A DNA stretch of 64,000 nt from Agrostemma githago (lineage: Eukaryota; Streptophyta; Magnoliopsida; Caryophyllales; Caryophyllaceae), in NCBI GenBank assembly GCA_958450325.1, contig OY288257.1:13659873-13723872 (forward strand). Direction: 5' to 3'. Below the pieces are notes generated by a model. It did not search any database. It was not told the origin of the DNA and saw nothing but the letters and a program-made list of their open reading frames with translations. The translations under genes were made by a program, and so were the position numbers. Below are positions 1 through 10,555 of this stretch, piece by piece; within the stretch, counting starts at the first letter, position 1, and each line of letters begins with the position of its first letter.

Positions 1-1
1 T

Positions 2-985
2 TACTGGAACAGTATGGAGGCCGACTGTCAATCATATGTCAAACACTGCCATAATTGTCAAATTTTCGGTAATGTTCAACACATGCCGTCATCCCTATTA
101 TACACCATGACATCACCATGGCCATTTTCGACATGGGGGGTTGACATAATTGGAAAGGTGAATCCTTCCGGAACGGGGGGTCACTGTTTTATTTTGGTGG
201 CGATCGACTATTTCACCAAATGGGTCGAAGCTGAATCATACCGTGTCTTGAACGCCAAGCACGTGGCCAAATTTATCCAGAATAAAATCATATGCCGGTA
301 CGGGATCCCCCATGAGTTTATCAGTGATCACGGGACCCACTTCCAAGCAGAAACCGCTACTTTGCTAGCAAAATACAAAATCCAGAGACACACATCTTCG
401 CCTTACCGCCCCCAAACAAATGGAGCGGTAGAAGCTGCTAATAAAACAATTGTCACCATACTCAAAAAGATGACTGATAATTATCGGGATTGGCCCGACA
501 AAATACCCTTCGCCCTATGAGGGTACCGGACATCGATCCGAACTGCGACCGGGGCAACTCCATATTATTTGACATATGGGATGGAGGCGGTCCAACCAGT
601 CGAATTGGAAATACCTTCCCTCCGGATCCTGCTAGAAAGTCAAGTACCCGAAGCAGATTGGGTTCAAGCTCGATATGACTCGTTGGTTCTTTTAGACGAA
701 CGGCGGTCCCGGGCTCTCAATAACATCCAAATATACCAAAAGAGAATCAAACGGGCCTTTAACAAAAGAGTTAGACCCAGGAACATCAAAGAAGGCGATT
801 TGGTCCTTAAATCGGTTCGTGCCTTACTACCGGTTGACCCAAGGGGAAAATTCAAACCCAATTGGGCTGGGCCATACCTGGTCAAGAAGGTTCTATCAGG
901 AGGAGCAATAATGCTGACAGATCTGGACGGAAATGAATTTGTCAACCCGACCAACCTAGACCAGCTGAAACGCTACTACCCCTAA
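2..985 (+). pseudogene. Integrase (pol C-terminal part) of element A, one nonsense codon
   Basis: This is the retroviral-type integrase that would insert element cDNA into nuclear DNA. The frame is open from the left edge, so the start is outside. Visible are the CHNC end of the HHCC zinc-binding module, the catalytic acids Asp (codon at 143), Asp (326) and Glu (431) with DD35E spacing, and a C-terminal DNA-binding part ending in RYYP at 985. A TGA at 518-520 sits where element B has TGG, and the frame is unchanged after it. That single substitution is the only break seen in this part. Pol decay here contrasts with the intact opposite-strand gene next to it. Confidence 0.93.
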
Positions 986-1377
986 ACCTTATCTCAATGT
1001 CATTCGCAAAATTTATTTAAACACTTTTTCAAAAGTTTATAAAGCAAGTCAATAAGTTAGGATTATTTATCCTACTGTCGCACATCTTGAACTCATAGTC
1101 TTGGTGTATTTCAAAATTGCAAAAAAATCTGCGCCCGAACTACGTTTGGTTTGATTCCACTAACTGTGGATACGTAGGCAGCCCCTCAAAAAGGCACAAC
1201 CACTGCAATAACGAAAAAAGACAGAAACGGTTTCATTAATAATACTTTTATTATTCCAAAAAAAAAAACACCGATAAACTCGGTAATTCAAAGTTAAAAA
1301 AAAGAGGCCACAAAAGCCACAAAAAAAAACACACTACAAAAATAGTAATAATATTTCAAATAATAATAAAAGAGAGA
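986..1377. other. Convergent gap between pol and the opposite-strand gene
   Basis: There is no reading frame here. The stretch lies between the stop codons of two convergent genes, so it probably holds the 3' ends of both transcripts. It is A-rich near 1255-1375, with repeated AATAATA on both strands that could serve as polyadenylation signals. A matching stretch lies at 36166-36561 in element B, including the GGATACGTAGGCAGCC block near 1168. Confidence 0.6.
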
Positions 1378-3217
1378 CTAGTCGTATCCGGGCATCTTGC
1401 CCTTGCCTTTGTCTTTCGGGTCTTGAGGAGCCCGCGGACGTCGGGGCGGCGGCGGGGGCGGGCGTTCCCGAATGACAACGGGAACTTCCTTAACCCGAAT
1501 CCTCTTCTTCGACAGAGGATCTTCAGCTATAGTCATGGGCCCAAGTCGAGCCCATACATGCTCCGGCAACCTATCCTTAGGACCAAGTCGGTCCTGGGCT
1601 GAAAGTCTCGGCCCTAGTCTTCTCTCCAAATCGGTCTGGGGGCTCACCTTCCCCTGAACACCTCTAGCATTGGACCCCCTAGCTCGAGTCCTAGTTCTTC
1701 TTCTCTGACTTGGCCTCAGGCGGACTATGGGAGTTTGAGTCTCCCCTTCAGCAAAGAAATCCCGGTTGTCTTTGACTTTTTCTCGCCTAAGCAGGTCGAA
1801 GGCCTCGTCGATCTTCAGAGCAGCACGAGCTTCGGCAGTCTCGGCTTTGGTCCACTTCTCGTAGGAATAAGACACCCAGGCAGAATGAAGCGGCTTGGGA
1901 ACGGACCAAGTAACTCTAGTATACCATCTCTGAATCCAGGTGTCACATAAAATGTCGGTCAGTGGGGTAGGTGCACTCACAACCGCCTCATTCTCAGGGA
2001 TACGCTGTGTCCGCCCATACTGCCTGAGTATGCGGTCGGGATAGAGGTGAACTGTGTGGCTAAAGGACAGAATCATCTGGTAGCGTGCCTTGTCGTCAGG
2101 CGCCAAACCCGTCCAGGAATAAATCGGCCACCATAAAACCACCCATCGTATCAGCGGACCACGATGGAACGTCAGCTCTTCTTCCCAATATTTCTGAGTG
2201 ACGAGGCAAGATGAATCGGTGGGCCGTCTCCTCGTCGTCACCTGGTTGAACCAATACTCACTCGGGTTGGGGGGAGGCTCGATCTTGGACAACCTTTCAA
2301 GTAGCCAAAGCTGAAAAAAACAAAAAAGGAAGCGCTTATGAGATTTCGGACGAATTCAGGCGTCCGCATAAGGGCACTCGATCGAGTGCCGGGGTCACTC
2401 GATCGAGTGCCGGGGTCACTCGATCGAGTGACACCCCTAAAACGCGGCAGAATGCTCCTCTACAAGGGCACTCGATCGAGTGCCAGGACGACTCGGTCGA
2501 GTGCCCCCTGCAACAGTATATCGCGAAAAAAAAAAAAAAATCGAAAATCGAAAAATCAAAGGAAAAGCGATATACCTGCAACAGACGGGTACTACCCGTG
2601 AAACGGGCTGACTCATCCCTCTTCCGGTTGTCCAAACCCTGAATGATCTCCCCCGTAATTAACGACGCGGGACTACACTCCGTCTCCATGAGGTCGACAA
2701 CAACAAGAAGACGAACGCTACCCATGCAAGACAGCAGGTCCATATGGCCTTCAAAGGCATACACGTGCAGCATACAGAAGGCGAACGCCCTACGACTATG
2801 AATGGGCGTAACCCGGATGTCATACGGGTTCATGAACTTCTCAGCTAAGGCAAGCAGAGAAACGGTATCCCCCTCAAGCATGCGGGATACTTCAGCGTGG
2901 GAAAGCCCCAAAAATTCCCGTAGTTTCCTCCTAGGGTCTCGAACGGAGAAAGGGACAGCAGGGCGGAGCAATGGATTCCACCCTCCTATAGCAGCAATTT
3001 CCTCGGGGAGGGGACAGATTTCGCCCCGAGGAAAGGCGAAGACGTGATAGGTGTCATCCCAAAAGGTCAGACAGGCATCAAGTAAGTGACGGTCCACGTG
3101 CAATTGACGAAACGTGAACAATTGGAATATACCAGACTGCCTCAGAACTACCTTGCTCGCATCCCTAAAACGGTGTGACCAATCTTGCAGCATGTTGATC
3201 AGACGGTCGATACCCAT
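1378..3217 (-). CDS. Intron-containing plant mobile domain/DUF7745-like gene carried antisense in element A
   Basis: A two-exon gene on the strand opposite to pol. Exon 1 runs from the ATG at 3217 down to 2576 (214 codons); exon 2 from 2310 down to 1378 (310 codons plus stop). Splice sites CAG|GTATAT and TTTTTTCAG|CTTTGG join the exons in phase 0, giving LLQ next to LWLLERL, a junction typical of plant mobile domain proteins. Other family-like features are W-D-D-T-Y-H-V-F with GEICPLPEEIAAIGGW in exon 1 and a basic, Pro/Arg-rich tail ending KGKGKMPGYD. No stop interrupts the spliced frame. The molecular function of this group is unknown; PMD domains occur in both transposons and host genes. 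The family call rests on motif memory, not a search. A second copy lies at 36562-38346. Confidence 0.82.
2311..2575 (-). other. Intron of the antisense gene, A copy
   Basis: 265 bp with GT at 2575-2574, AG at 2312-2311 and a T-rich acceptor tract. The length is not a multiple of three and retention would end translation early. It contains five CACTCGATCGAGTG-type palindromes (2375-2503) and an A15 run. The element B intron occupies the same codon position, which supports true splicing. Confidence 0.85.
2375..2503. repeat. Palindrome cassette in the antisense-gene intron (A)
   Basis: Five copies of the 14-bp palindrome CACTCGATCGAGTG or a one-base variant, at 2375, 2396, 2417, 2469 and 2490. 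Three copies lie at 21-bp steps, then a spacer containing CACCCCTAAAACGCGGCAG, then two more. The same spacer wording recurs in the second LTR cassette, for example at 25744-25852, so the cassettes share ancestry. Confidence 0.9.
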
Positions 3218-3860
3218 GCTAAGTTTCTTGAGAGGAATAAAAGTTTTCTTTTAAAAGAGAAGATAAAGCTTTTTGAGAATTGTGACAAAAAAAGAACCAG
3301 GATGATGTATTTATAATATCAAAACCCTGGAGCATCCTCTGCAGCTGTGCCTCCTTGGCCCAAGCGGGCCTAGAACATACAGGCCCGACCCATGATTCTT
3401 CCTCACAGACACAGGAATTTAGTCATCCCGAGCAGTCCGTCAAAATTCACAAAAAATTCAAAAAATTTCAAAACTTTCAAAGATTCCAAAAAAATTCAAA
3501 AAATCATTTTCCCCAGCACGAGTCATTTTACTACCTACGTGTTGCATACGTTTTATGTAACTTTTACAGGTACGACTCAAATAGGAACATGCAACCCTCT
3601 AAAATCTCCCCAACGGAAGCCCAAGGCGGCATTTTCCCCGGAATGGTACGGGATGAGCCCACATATAGGCACACCCAGGACTTATGCGACAAGTCCGATT
3701 CCCCACGGAGACACTATCATCAGCACAGGTATGATTTCTAACTTATGGCTGGCGAGCCCTTCACGCGAGTCTAATGGACTATAAATGACCCGAACGGAAG
3801 CCTACCAGGTCTTAATTGACTTGGTAGCTACTCTGACTTTCGCCTTGTCCAAGCCTCAGT
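3218..3860. other. Antisense-gene promoter region and pre-LTR spacer of element A
   Basis: Noncoding on inspection. The part nearest 3217 is the 5' leader and promoter of the minus-strand gene. The rest is pol-strand 3' untranslated sequence leading to the polypurine tract. It includes an A-rich run of AAAAATTC-type repeats (3437-3500). Overlapping open frames near 3355-3784 are not shared with the homologous stretch 38347-38971 and look fortuitous. Confidence 0.6.
3308..3315 (-). promoter_or_regulatory. TATA box of the antisense gene, A copy
   Basis: TATAAATA on the minus strand, 91 bp upstream of the ATG at 3217. The B copy has the same octamer 84 bp upstream of its ATG, in the same local context (GATGTATTTATAA on the plus strand). 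A conserved core promoter at a fixed distance suggests independent transcription of this gene rather than read-out from the LTR. Confidence 0.7.
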
Positions 3861-3874
3861 CAGAGTGGGGGCTC
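3861..3874 (+). promoter_or_regulatory. Polypurine tract of element A
   Basis: CAGAGTGGGGGCTC directly abuts the 3' LTR start TGTAGACACC. The identical tract is found in element B at 38972-38985. It would prime plus-strand DNA synthesis. Confidence 0.85.
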
Positions 3875-4303
3875 TGTAGACACCCAAAATTTGACAGTCA
3901 GGTGTCTATAGCAGTTTCCAAAAAACACCCGATGATGATCGGACGCAAACATGACTTAGTATACTCGGACTTGGGCTCGGAATCAATAATATCCGACATG
4001 GACTTTTAGTGGAGTAAGAATCTCACAAAACAGACCTCAAATTCAGGCCCAGTGGGTCGTTCCGAGTCAAACAAGACTAATTTGGGCCAAAACCGACACC
4101 AAAAATAATTCCCGTCTTTTAGCGACCGGGTCAAAACCCGGTCAAGACAAACCCGACACACAAAACCGACCGGGTAAGTCCTCAAAACTTGCACCAGATT
4201 CAAAATCAGCCAAAAAAAAATCCAAATCAACCCACAATCAATTAGAATCAATCACAATCAAATTAAGGCTAATCAAGCCTTAAATTTTGCGGCTTGATTG
4301 ATC

Positions 4304-4412
4304 CACTCGGTCGAGTGGATTGGCCACTCGATCGAGTGGAGCCTCTTTGAACCCGTCCAGGTTCATTCACGAGGGCACTCGACCGAGTGCACCCGCGCCA
4401 CTCGGTCGAGTG
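4304..4412. repeat. LTR palindrome cassette 1 (element A)
   Basis: Four 14-bp palindromes of the CACTCGRYCGAGTG type at 4304, 4325, 4376 and 4399, arranged as two close pairs with a spacer. The last copy ends 20 bp before the TATA box at 4432, which makes a regulatory role plausible. Confidence 0.9.
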
Positions 4413-4431
4413 ACCCGGGGTCGGGGCTCCC

Positions 4432-4439
4432 TATAAATA
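4432..4439 (+). promoter_or_regulatory. LTR TATA box, element A
   Basis: TATAAATA followed by CCCC. The same sequence and position relative to the palindrome cassette occur at 22607, 39506 and 40814 in the related LTRs, so this is the likely core promoter of the element RNA. Confidence 0.8.
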
Positions 4440-5389
4440 CCCCATGCACAACACACACTTCTTTAAGCACACCTTTGCAATCACACTTCAAAAAGACAAC
4501 TTTGGAACACCGACAACTCTTCGCCTACACTTATCATCTACACCTTTTGGCAACTACACAATACTACGACCCTAGCAACCCTAGGCAAAAACACATCGAA
4601 CCCGAGCCCCTCGTCCCTCGGAGAACCGGCGAAGCATACACACACATATACACACCATAACTCGCATACATCCTCGATACTCCCAAGCCCGTGCCGCTAT
4701 TACGAGTCCATTTCCGAGGTCCCTACTAAGCATGTATGTTGAGGGTGTCCTAAACCCCATCTCGATCTCTCCTTCTAGTCTCATTTTCATTTATCGTATT
4801 TTCATATCGTATTTATAATCGTAATCATAGTAGTGACACTAGCATTAATATATTCGCACATTTTTATTTACGCTTATAGTATTTTATTTAGTCGATAGTA
4901 ACGACATTTTTACTAACACTAACATTTTACTTTTCGCATTTAATCATCGTTATTATATTTTACTATAATATCGTATGTACCGTGTATATATATAATAATA
5001 TCAAAACTCGGATCCGAACTTGTTTGACTACGATGATCATTTTTTTAAGGTTCGTTTATTAGCACGATCCCGATCATTCGTAGTTGAACGCGTATGAATC
5101 CATTTCAAAGATTAGTACGAAACCCGTTGATACGAAAACCGACATCACATAACTCGAAAGAGTTAGTTTCGATGTCGTGACGTAGAGGGACATCCTTCGT
5201 CACTAATTCAAATTTACTAAACTAACAATAAACGTTTTCCTAAAACTCCGGTGACGGTATTATAATCATTCATACATGATTATGACACCGGAAGCTAAAT
5301 TAAATGCGAATCACGCAATATTCGTATTTAATTTAGCCGATCATCGATTTCAAATCACAAAACGAAACGAATTCTCATTCGTACAGGGG

Positions 5390-5498
5390 CTACTCGACCA
5401 AGTGCGTACGCTACTCGATCGAGTAGCACCCATAAAAACGGGCAGTAGCTACGTCTAAGGACACACTCGACCGAGTCAGGCCATGACTCGACCAAGTG
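5390..5498. repeat. LTR palindrome cassette 2 (element A)
   Basis: Four decayed copies of the palindrome, again as pair-spacer-pair, with CACCCATAAAAACGGGCAGTAG in the position of the conserved spacer. It lies about 1 kb downstream of the TATA box, thus in the transcribed part of the LTR. Confidence 0.85.
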
Positions 5499-6574
5499 GG
5501 TCCTGCAGCCCAGAAACCGAGGGCTCTTTTCTTTTATATCATTCGAGCCTCGTCTTTTAAAAGCGACTTAGTCGACACGTGCAAAGTCAATCACGTAGCT
5601 TTTCCAAAATTCATGCATATCACTTCACTTAAACGATTTTGATCGACGGTCTCACATTATTAATTTTATGTCGACGACTCTTTAGTCGTATCCGATGTAA
5701 AATTAATTTAGACTCAATTTCTCGAGGTGATAAGTCGGGACAAGGCATTGAGGTTCGAGATCGGGCTAGCACCACGTCTAGGTCTCGAACCTCCGTCCTT
5801 TGATTAATACGCAATGTAATGTGTAACTAATTAAAGTTCGTCCACCTACACAAATTCACGGTCTAGTTTATACACGGGTCCGTTTATAATTATTGCTCGT
5901 CATTTCAATTGTATATTTCGATTATTCTATTTTATTGTACGCCGTATTGTGAATTCCGGGTTGTATTCCGCCCGTGTAACTTGTAATCGATTTATTTTTG
6001 CTTTGCTTTATTTATTTGCATTTTACCGCTTTTAAATGAACCCTCGCATGCTAAATCACTTCGACGATAAATAGATGCATTAAATTGACGTAGCTCACAT
6101 TTAATTCGCATGCTTAGCTAAAACGCTGTTTGCATAACATTTCACCGAATCACTAACGCGCATATTAAAAAGTCAAACGATGTCCTAGTAGAGGCCGCTA
6201 AGTGCGGGCGGGGTTGGGTGTCCTTAGTGGGCTTCCCAACACGTACCCTCACCCCTTACTCAGAACCGTGGTTTCCGGATGTCCGAATCCATTGGCAACG
6301 AGAGTCATTCAATATACGATTAACCGCTCAAGTCGGCATCTATATCGATATGCAAAGGGACGAGCCCAATAAACTCTCAAACCAAAATGGGCCATACTTT
6401 GTGTATGGACCATGGCGATATAGAGTGGGCTCGAATGGTTCCGAATAACCATAAAATTCGGTGGCGACTCCATTTCGACTTAAATTTCAATTCGATCCTT
6501 CTCATATGGGGGTTCATTCGCCTAACCCAAACCCGCGCGTGGCCGCGTCGGGGTGGACCTACGTCATGTCCACA

Positions 6575-9500
6575 CAACTATTACATTGTGGATGTGATAG
6601 CTCAAAGAGGGTGGAATAATGGTATATAAGTGAAGAGTTTTATGATGAAATAGACAAACGTTGTTGTTTCATATATAAAAGGAAAATCACTTAATTTTAC
6701 CATAAAGCTGAATACTAGAATTGAATAATTGTTATTCTTGTACTAGTCATAAGCAAGGACATTGATTCTGTTTCATGTATGGGCATGAAAAGTTTTGATA
6801 AAAGTAGAACAATTGTTGCTCTATATCTTGCAAGAATATGAGGTACAATAAGGCTAAACATGATTGTTGAGCTCTACATTCCTAGTAGTGAATGCTTTTA
6901 TTTGTAACATAACGACCAAAAGGTTCAACTCCCTCGACCTGAATTTTACCCATCACGGCATTGTCTTTAATCCATGAGACAAGAAACATAAGAATAAGTT
7001 TCATAATGATGATATTATTAACCTTATTGATAAAGATCAACTGAGGTGAATGGATCTTGTTAAGATGGATAAATGACATTAGAAGCGACTCCTATTATTT
7101 GTAATGGGAGGGTACTTAGACTTGTTGGATCACACATATAAAGATACGTGTGAGTTTAACTAGTAGTGTTGCAAAAATGGGTAACATGTATGGTTTTGTT
7201 CATTTGATGAATTTTGAAACTGAATGCTTTGAATTGTTCAAGGAAATTCAGATAAAAGCACAAGATCAACTTGATAAGTTGATACGAGTCGTTCGATATG
7301 ATTGAAACAGGGAGGAATTGAACTAAAAGATTGTGATCATCTTAGAAGTAGTGAAAAGTATTTCAAACTACATCGAACCATATTTGATATGATTTGGTCT
7401 ATGATGAGTTATGCAGATTTTATTGACTGTTTAGAAAGTTATGCACTATAAAAGTCTTTGTACGAATGTTGATGAGATTGTCCATGTAAGTCGGAGAATA
7501 GACACCATATGAGATATGGATTGAAAATGTTCTAAAAAGTCTTTTCTTAATTATCAAGTCTTGAAGTTTAAAGAAAATTGTTTTGTAGAACTTAGACTCG
7601 ATTATGACGTGTGTTTTATTAGGGTATTATGTTAATTCTACAAACCATCCAAAGAACAAAACTGTTTTGTCGCATGGAGTGATATGTTTCTTTTAAAAAT
7701 ATGTGATTTCTAATAGAAACAGTGGGAGTAGATGCGACACTTGAATTGTTCAAGATTAACAGGAATTCTCTACAATTGTTGAAGAGGACATTGATGAATC
7801 CATGAAAAGTCATGATCATCTTACCTGCGAAATATTACCCTACACAGGTTTGACCTATGATGAAACAATAATGGGCAACGACTCCAAAATTCACATAAAA
7901 TCTAATAGATTCTATATACCATAACTACCAAGTATAGACTTTGGTTAAATGGGTCTTATAGTGAAGCATAGTTGGTAGTTAAGGAATGATCTCATAGTAG
8001 TGACTATGGAAAAATTCCTTTTACAACATTATGCTTAAGTCTATTAGGATTGATTTAGCATTTTGAATGTCATCACTCATATGATGAGTTTTGGACATAT
8101 ATATGTGAAATACATTTCTTGAAAGAGATGCAATATGATGTGTGTGCGACTCATCGTATGAAGTTCATATATTATCAAAATTGCTAGACAAATTTGAATG
8201 ATCCAATTTGATTGGAGCAAGTATTATGGAGTAGTATCTTCGTTCTCAATGTGGTAATTCAAAGATGTTTGTTTTCCTTTGAGACGAAGAAAGACAGTGT
8301 GTACAAGAGGCTAGTGGGAGTGCATTTATCATTATGATTTGGTATGTATGTGACATACTTCTCTAACTAAACGACATTTGATTGCTTTGCAAGAAATGTG
8401 TTTATTATGTGCTCGTGTGACGAGTAGATACTAATCTAGTGAGTGTCACTAGAATGCTATCTAAGAATTGTTCCTTTGCGCTTAAGAAGCAAAAAGGGAA
8501 ATTATTTAAGAGATGCGCATGATGTGATAAGCGAATTATTGTAAACAAGTTACAACGATTCATATTTCCAAATAGACAAAGATGACATGAGATTGTAATC
8601 TCAGTAAATTTTGTTTTGGATGAGAAGTTGTGTATTGGAACGGTTCCAAATGACAACTTGGTGACTAGTATTATAACTAAAGTTGGTGTTCTATTGCTTT
8701 TGAAGCAAATAGACGTTTGGTTACGAATCAAAGACGCACTCAACTTTAAAGTTTATGAAGCAATTTGTTGCTTATGAAACTAACAGTTTGCCTCAATTGA
8801 GAGAAGGTAGATTGGTCATATGCTTGTAAATAACCAATACAAATGTTGTATGTCCCGAAACCTCCTCTATATAAAGATCATATTGTTATGATTGGTATAA
8901 GACGCATGGGCGAGTGGTCTTAGTACTTTTAGAGGTGTTTGGTTTAGTGGGAGTTATTTTGATAATTGATATATGTATGACATATTGTCATTTGGTTAAT
9001 GTAACCGAGTTTTGTCCCTAAATAATTTACATTGATGAAATAGATCACTAAGTACGTGACTTAGTCTTGAAACTCTATTTGGATGATGTAATTATTTTGT
9101 CTCTAGTCAGGGTATTGTGTTGGGACATTTGAATACCTTTAAATGACTAGTGTGTGAGTTGGTTGATGACTAAGTTCCTTGAGTCATAAGTATTGAGATA
9201 CTAAACCAGACACACGGGTGTATGTTAAGAACATGCATTAGACAGACCCGCCGAAAAGGATTTTACTAAGATTTCGCTTAGTGTCAGTAAAGTTCTTTGC
9301 AAGTTATGAACTTGTACGGTCTTTAGACCTGAGTCTTTGACTATTCTGTACATGTGATGTGCATGCTTTGATACTATTCCTCGTCAGCTGTGAAAGGGGG
9401 CTATGGATGGTTATTGGGCATGCATGGATCATGTGATAGGATGTGGTTAGACAAGAGGGGATTTGCTCTTCCTTTATTGAAGGGAATTTATTGTTTCTTG

Positions 9501-9713
9501 GCCACTCGAAGAGTGTGACTTGTGCAAATGCGTGGCCGCGCTCAGATAGGATGATTGTCATCTATCTGCTCTTTTAACAAGTCAACTCAAAGATTCGAGT
9601 AAAAGATTGAGATATATGAGGATGACACTTCTTCTTACCTCATTCTCAATTGGAGACAATAGTAGCAAAGAGACTTAACACCGTTCTTGAGAGGACATGT
9701 ACAAGTGGGAGAC
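6575..9713 (+). mobile_element. Heavily degraded Ty1/copia internal region
   Basis: No long frame survives. Near 9070-9115 a translation reads LYLDDV, as in copia reverse transcriptase, and the stretch ends in AAGTGGGAGAC, a polypurine tract, immediately before an LTR-like sequence. Direction and order therefore suggest a plus-strand copia element whose 5' part was interrupted or removed by element A. Gag and integrase could not be recognised. Confidence 0.5.
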
Positions 9714-10078
9714 TGAAGGAGTTATGTCCACTGTCCTACGGATTAACCCGCTTAAGTCTATGTATCCGATATGCCTTGCTAGAGGTCGATGCCGGGTTGA
9801 CATGTAAATAGGTTACGTGTCTGGTAGTCTTAAGTGGGCCCATTGGGTCACACACAATATGTACGGGATATTATTAATATATATCGATATATTAAATATA
9901 TATCGGGTCAGTAGTAATATTGACCCAACTGCGTTGTCAGGTTATGGTAATTAGAGTTATACTAATAATCTAATTATGATAATTAGGGTTATTGTAATAA
10001 CCTAATTCTAGTTTCTCATCTCCTATATAAGGAGGCTCATATGATGAACCAAGATATGGAATTAAGAGTATTGACTCA

Positions 10079-10105
10079 TAATATATATATATATATATAT
10101 ATATA
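10079..10105. repeat. (TA)n microsatellite
   Basis: An uninterrupted alternating A/T run of about 27 bp inside the copia-type LTR, just downstream of its TATA region. Confidence 0.95.
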
Positions 10106-10243
10106 CGGAGTATTCTTCTTATAAATAGTTATAAGAGAGATATAGAGAGAAGTTGTGAGACGGTCTCACGTACCTTTATACTAGCATATACGTCGCAGTT
10201 CTGTACCCGTGTGGATACCAAAGGAGGCATCACGTTTGGGGTG

Positions 10244-10335
10244 CTTTATTCTATCCGTGAAGATTATTTATTCTGTCCGTGGGAATTATTTATTCTGTCC
10301 GTGAAGATTATTTATTCTGTCCGTGGAGATTATAT
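10244..10335. repeat. Tandem repeat, four units of about 22 bp
   Basis: The unit is ATTATTTATTCTGTCCGTGG with small changes; the first copy has CTATCC. It lies in the transcribed part of the copia-type LTR. Confidence 0.85.
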
Positions 10336-10555
10336 ATATTTATGGGTTTATTATACTTCTTATTAATACGTTGTTCCGCTGCAAATAAGGTATAATTGTT
10401 ATCCCTCTTCTTTTGTCTTTTCGGTTAATACTCGTAACAGGTCCTTGGGTTTAAGGGTTGCAACCCTACACTATCTCCATCCAAAAGTTAAGTTAGTTGG
10501 GTTAATTAGAGTACATTCTGATTTTAATCTCATTTAATTAATCTTAATCCACTTT

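Larger units (their letters stand above)
1..6574 (+). mobile_element. Tat/Ogre-like Ty3/gypsy retrotransposon A, 3' portion
   Basis: The window opens inside the integrase of an LTR retrotransposon. In order it holds the integrase end (to 985), a convergent minus-strand gene (1378-3217), a polypurine tract (3861-3874) and a 3' LTR (3875-6574). The whole order is repeated with close similarity in element B (33481-44162), which is complete and supplies the lineage: pol with two RNase H domains and a tRNA-Arg-type primer site. The 5' part of A lies outside the window, so its target duplication cannot be confirmed. The first bases after the LTR are CAACT, which would be the expected repeat on the far side. 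The strand given is that of pol. Confidence 0.9.
3875..6574 (+). repeat. 3' LTR of element A
   Basis: About 2.7 kb, beginning TGTAGACACC and ending TGTCCACA. The ends match the LTRs of element B and the solo LTR at 40294-42840; its middle part is closest to that solo LTR. It contains two palindrome cassettes (4304-4412 and 5390-5498) and a TATA box at 4432. It has no convincing gene; frames near 4298-4660 and 6218-6629 are chance translations of LTR sequence. Confidence 0.93.
9714..10470 (+). repeat. LTR of the degraded copia element
   Basis: It starts TGAAGGAGTTATGTCC after a polypurine tract and ends CAACCCTACA. It has a TATA box (TATATAA at 10024) and a perfect 7-bp inverted repeat GTGAGAC-G-GTCTCAC at 10155-10169. 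The partner LTR is not in the window, so the borders are inferred from TG...CA ends only. Confidence 0.55.

Noticed and set aside
3355..3784. Two overlapping frames before the LTR of element A
   Set aside because: Shifted versions of the same A-rich sequence; not conserved in element B and without motifs.
4298..4660. Open frame of 120 codons in the LTR of element A
   Set aside because: It translates the palindrome cassette and leader of the LTR, has no family resemblance, and is not preserved in the related LTRs.
6218..6629. Several short frames at the LTR end of element A (also near 42432-42890 and 43975-44234)
   Set aside because: Same LTR end sequence in each case, in different frames; noncoding U5 region.
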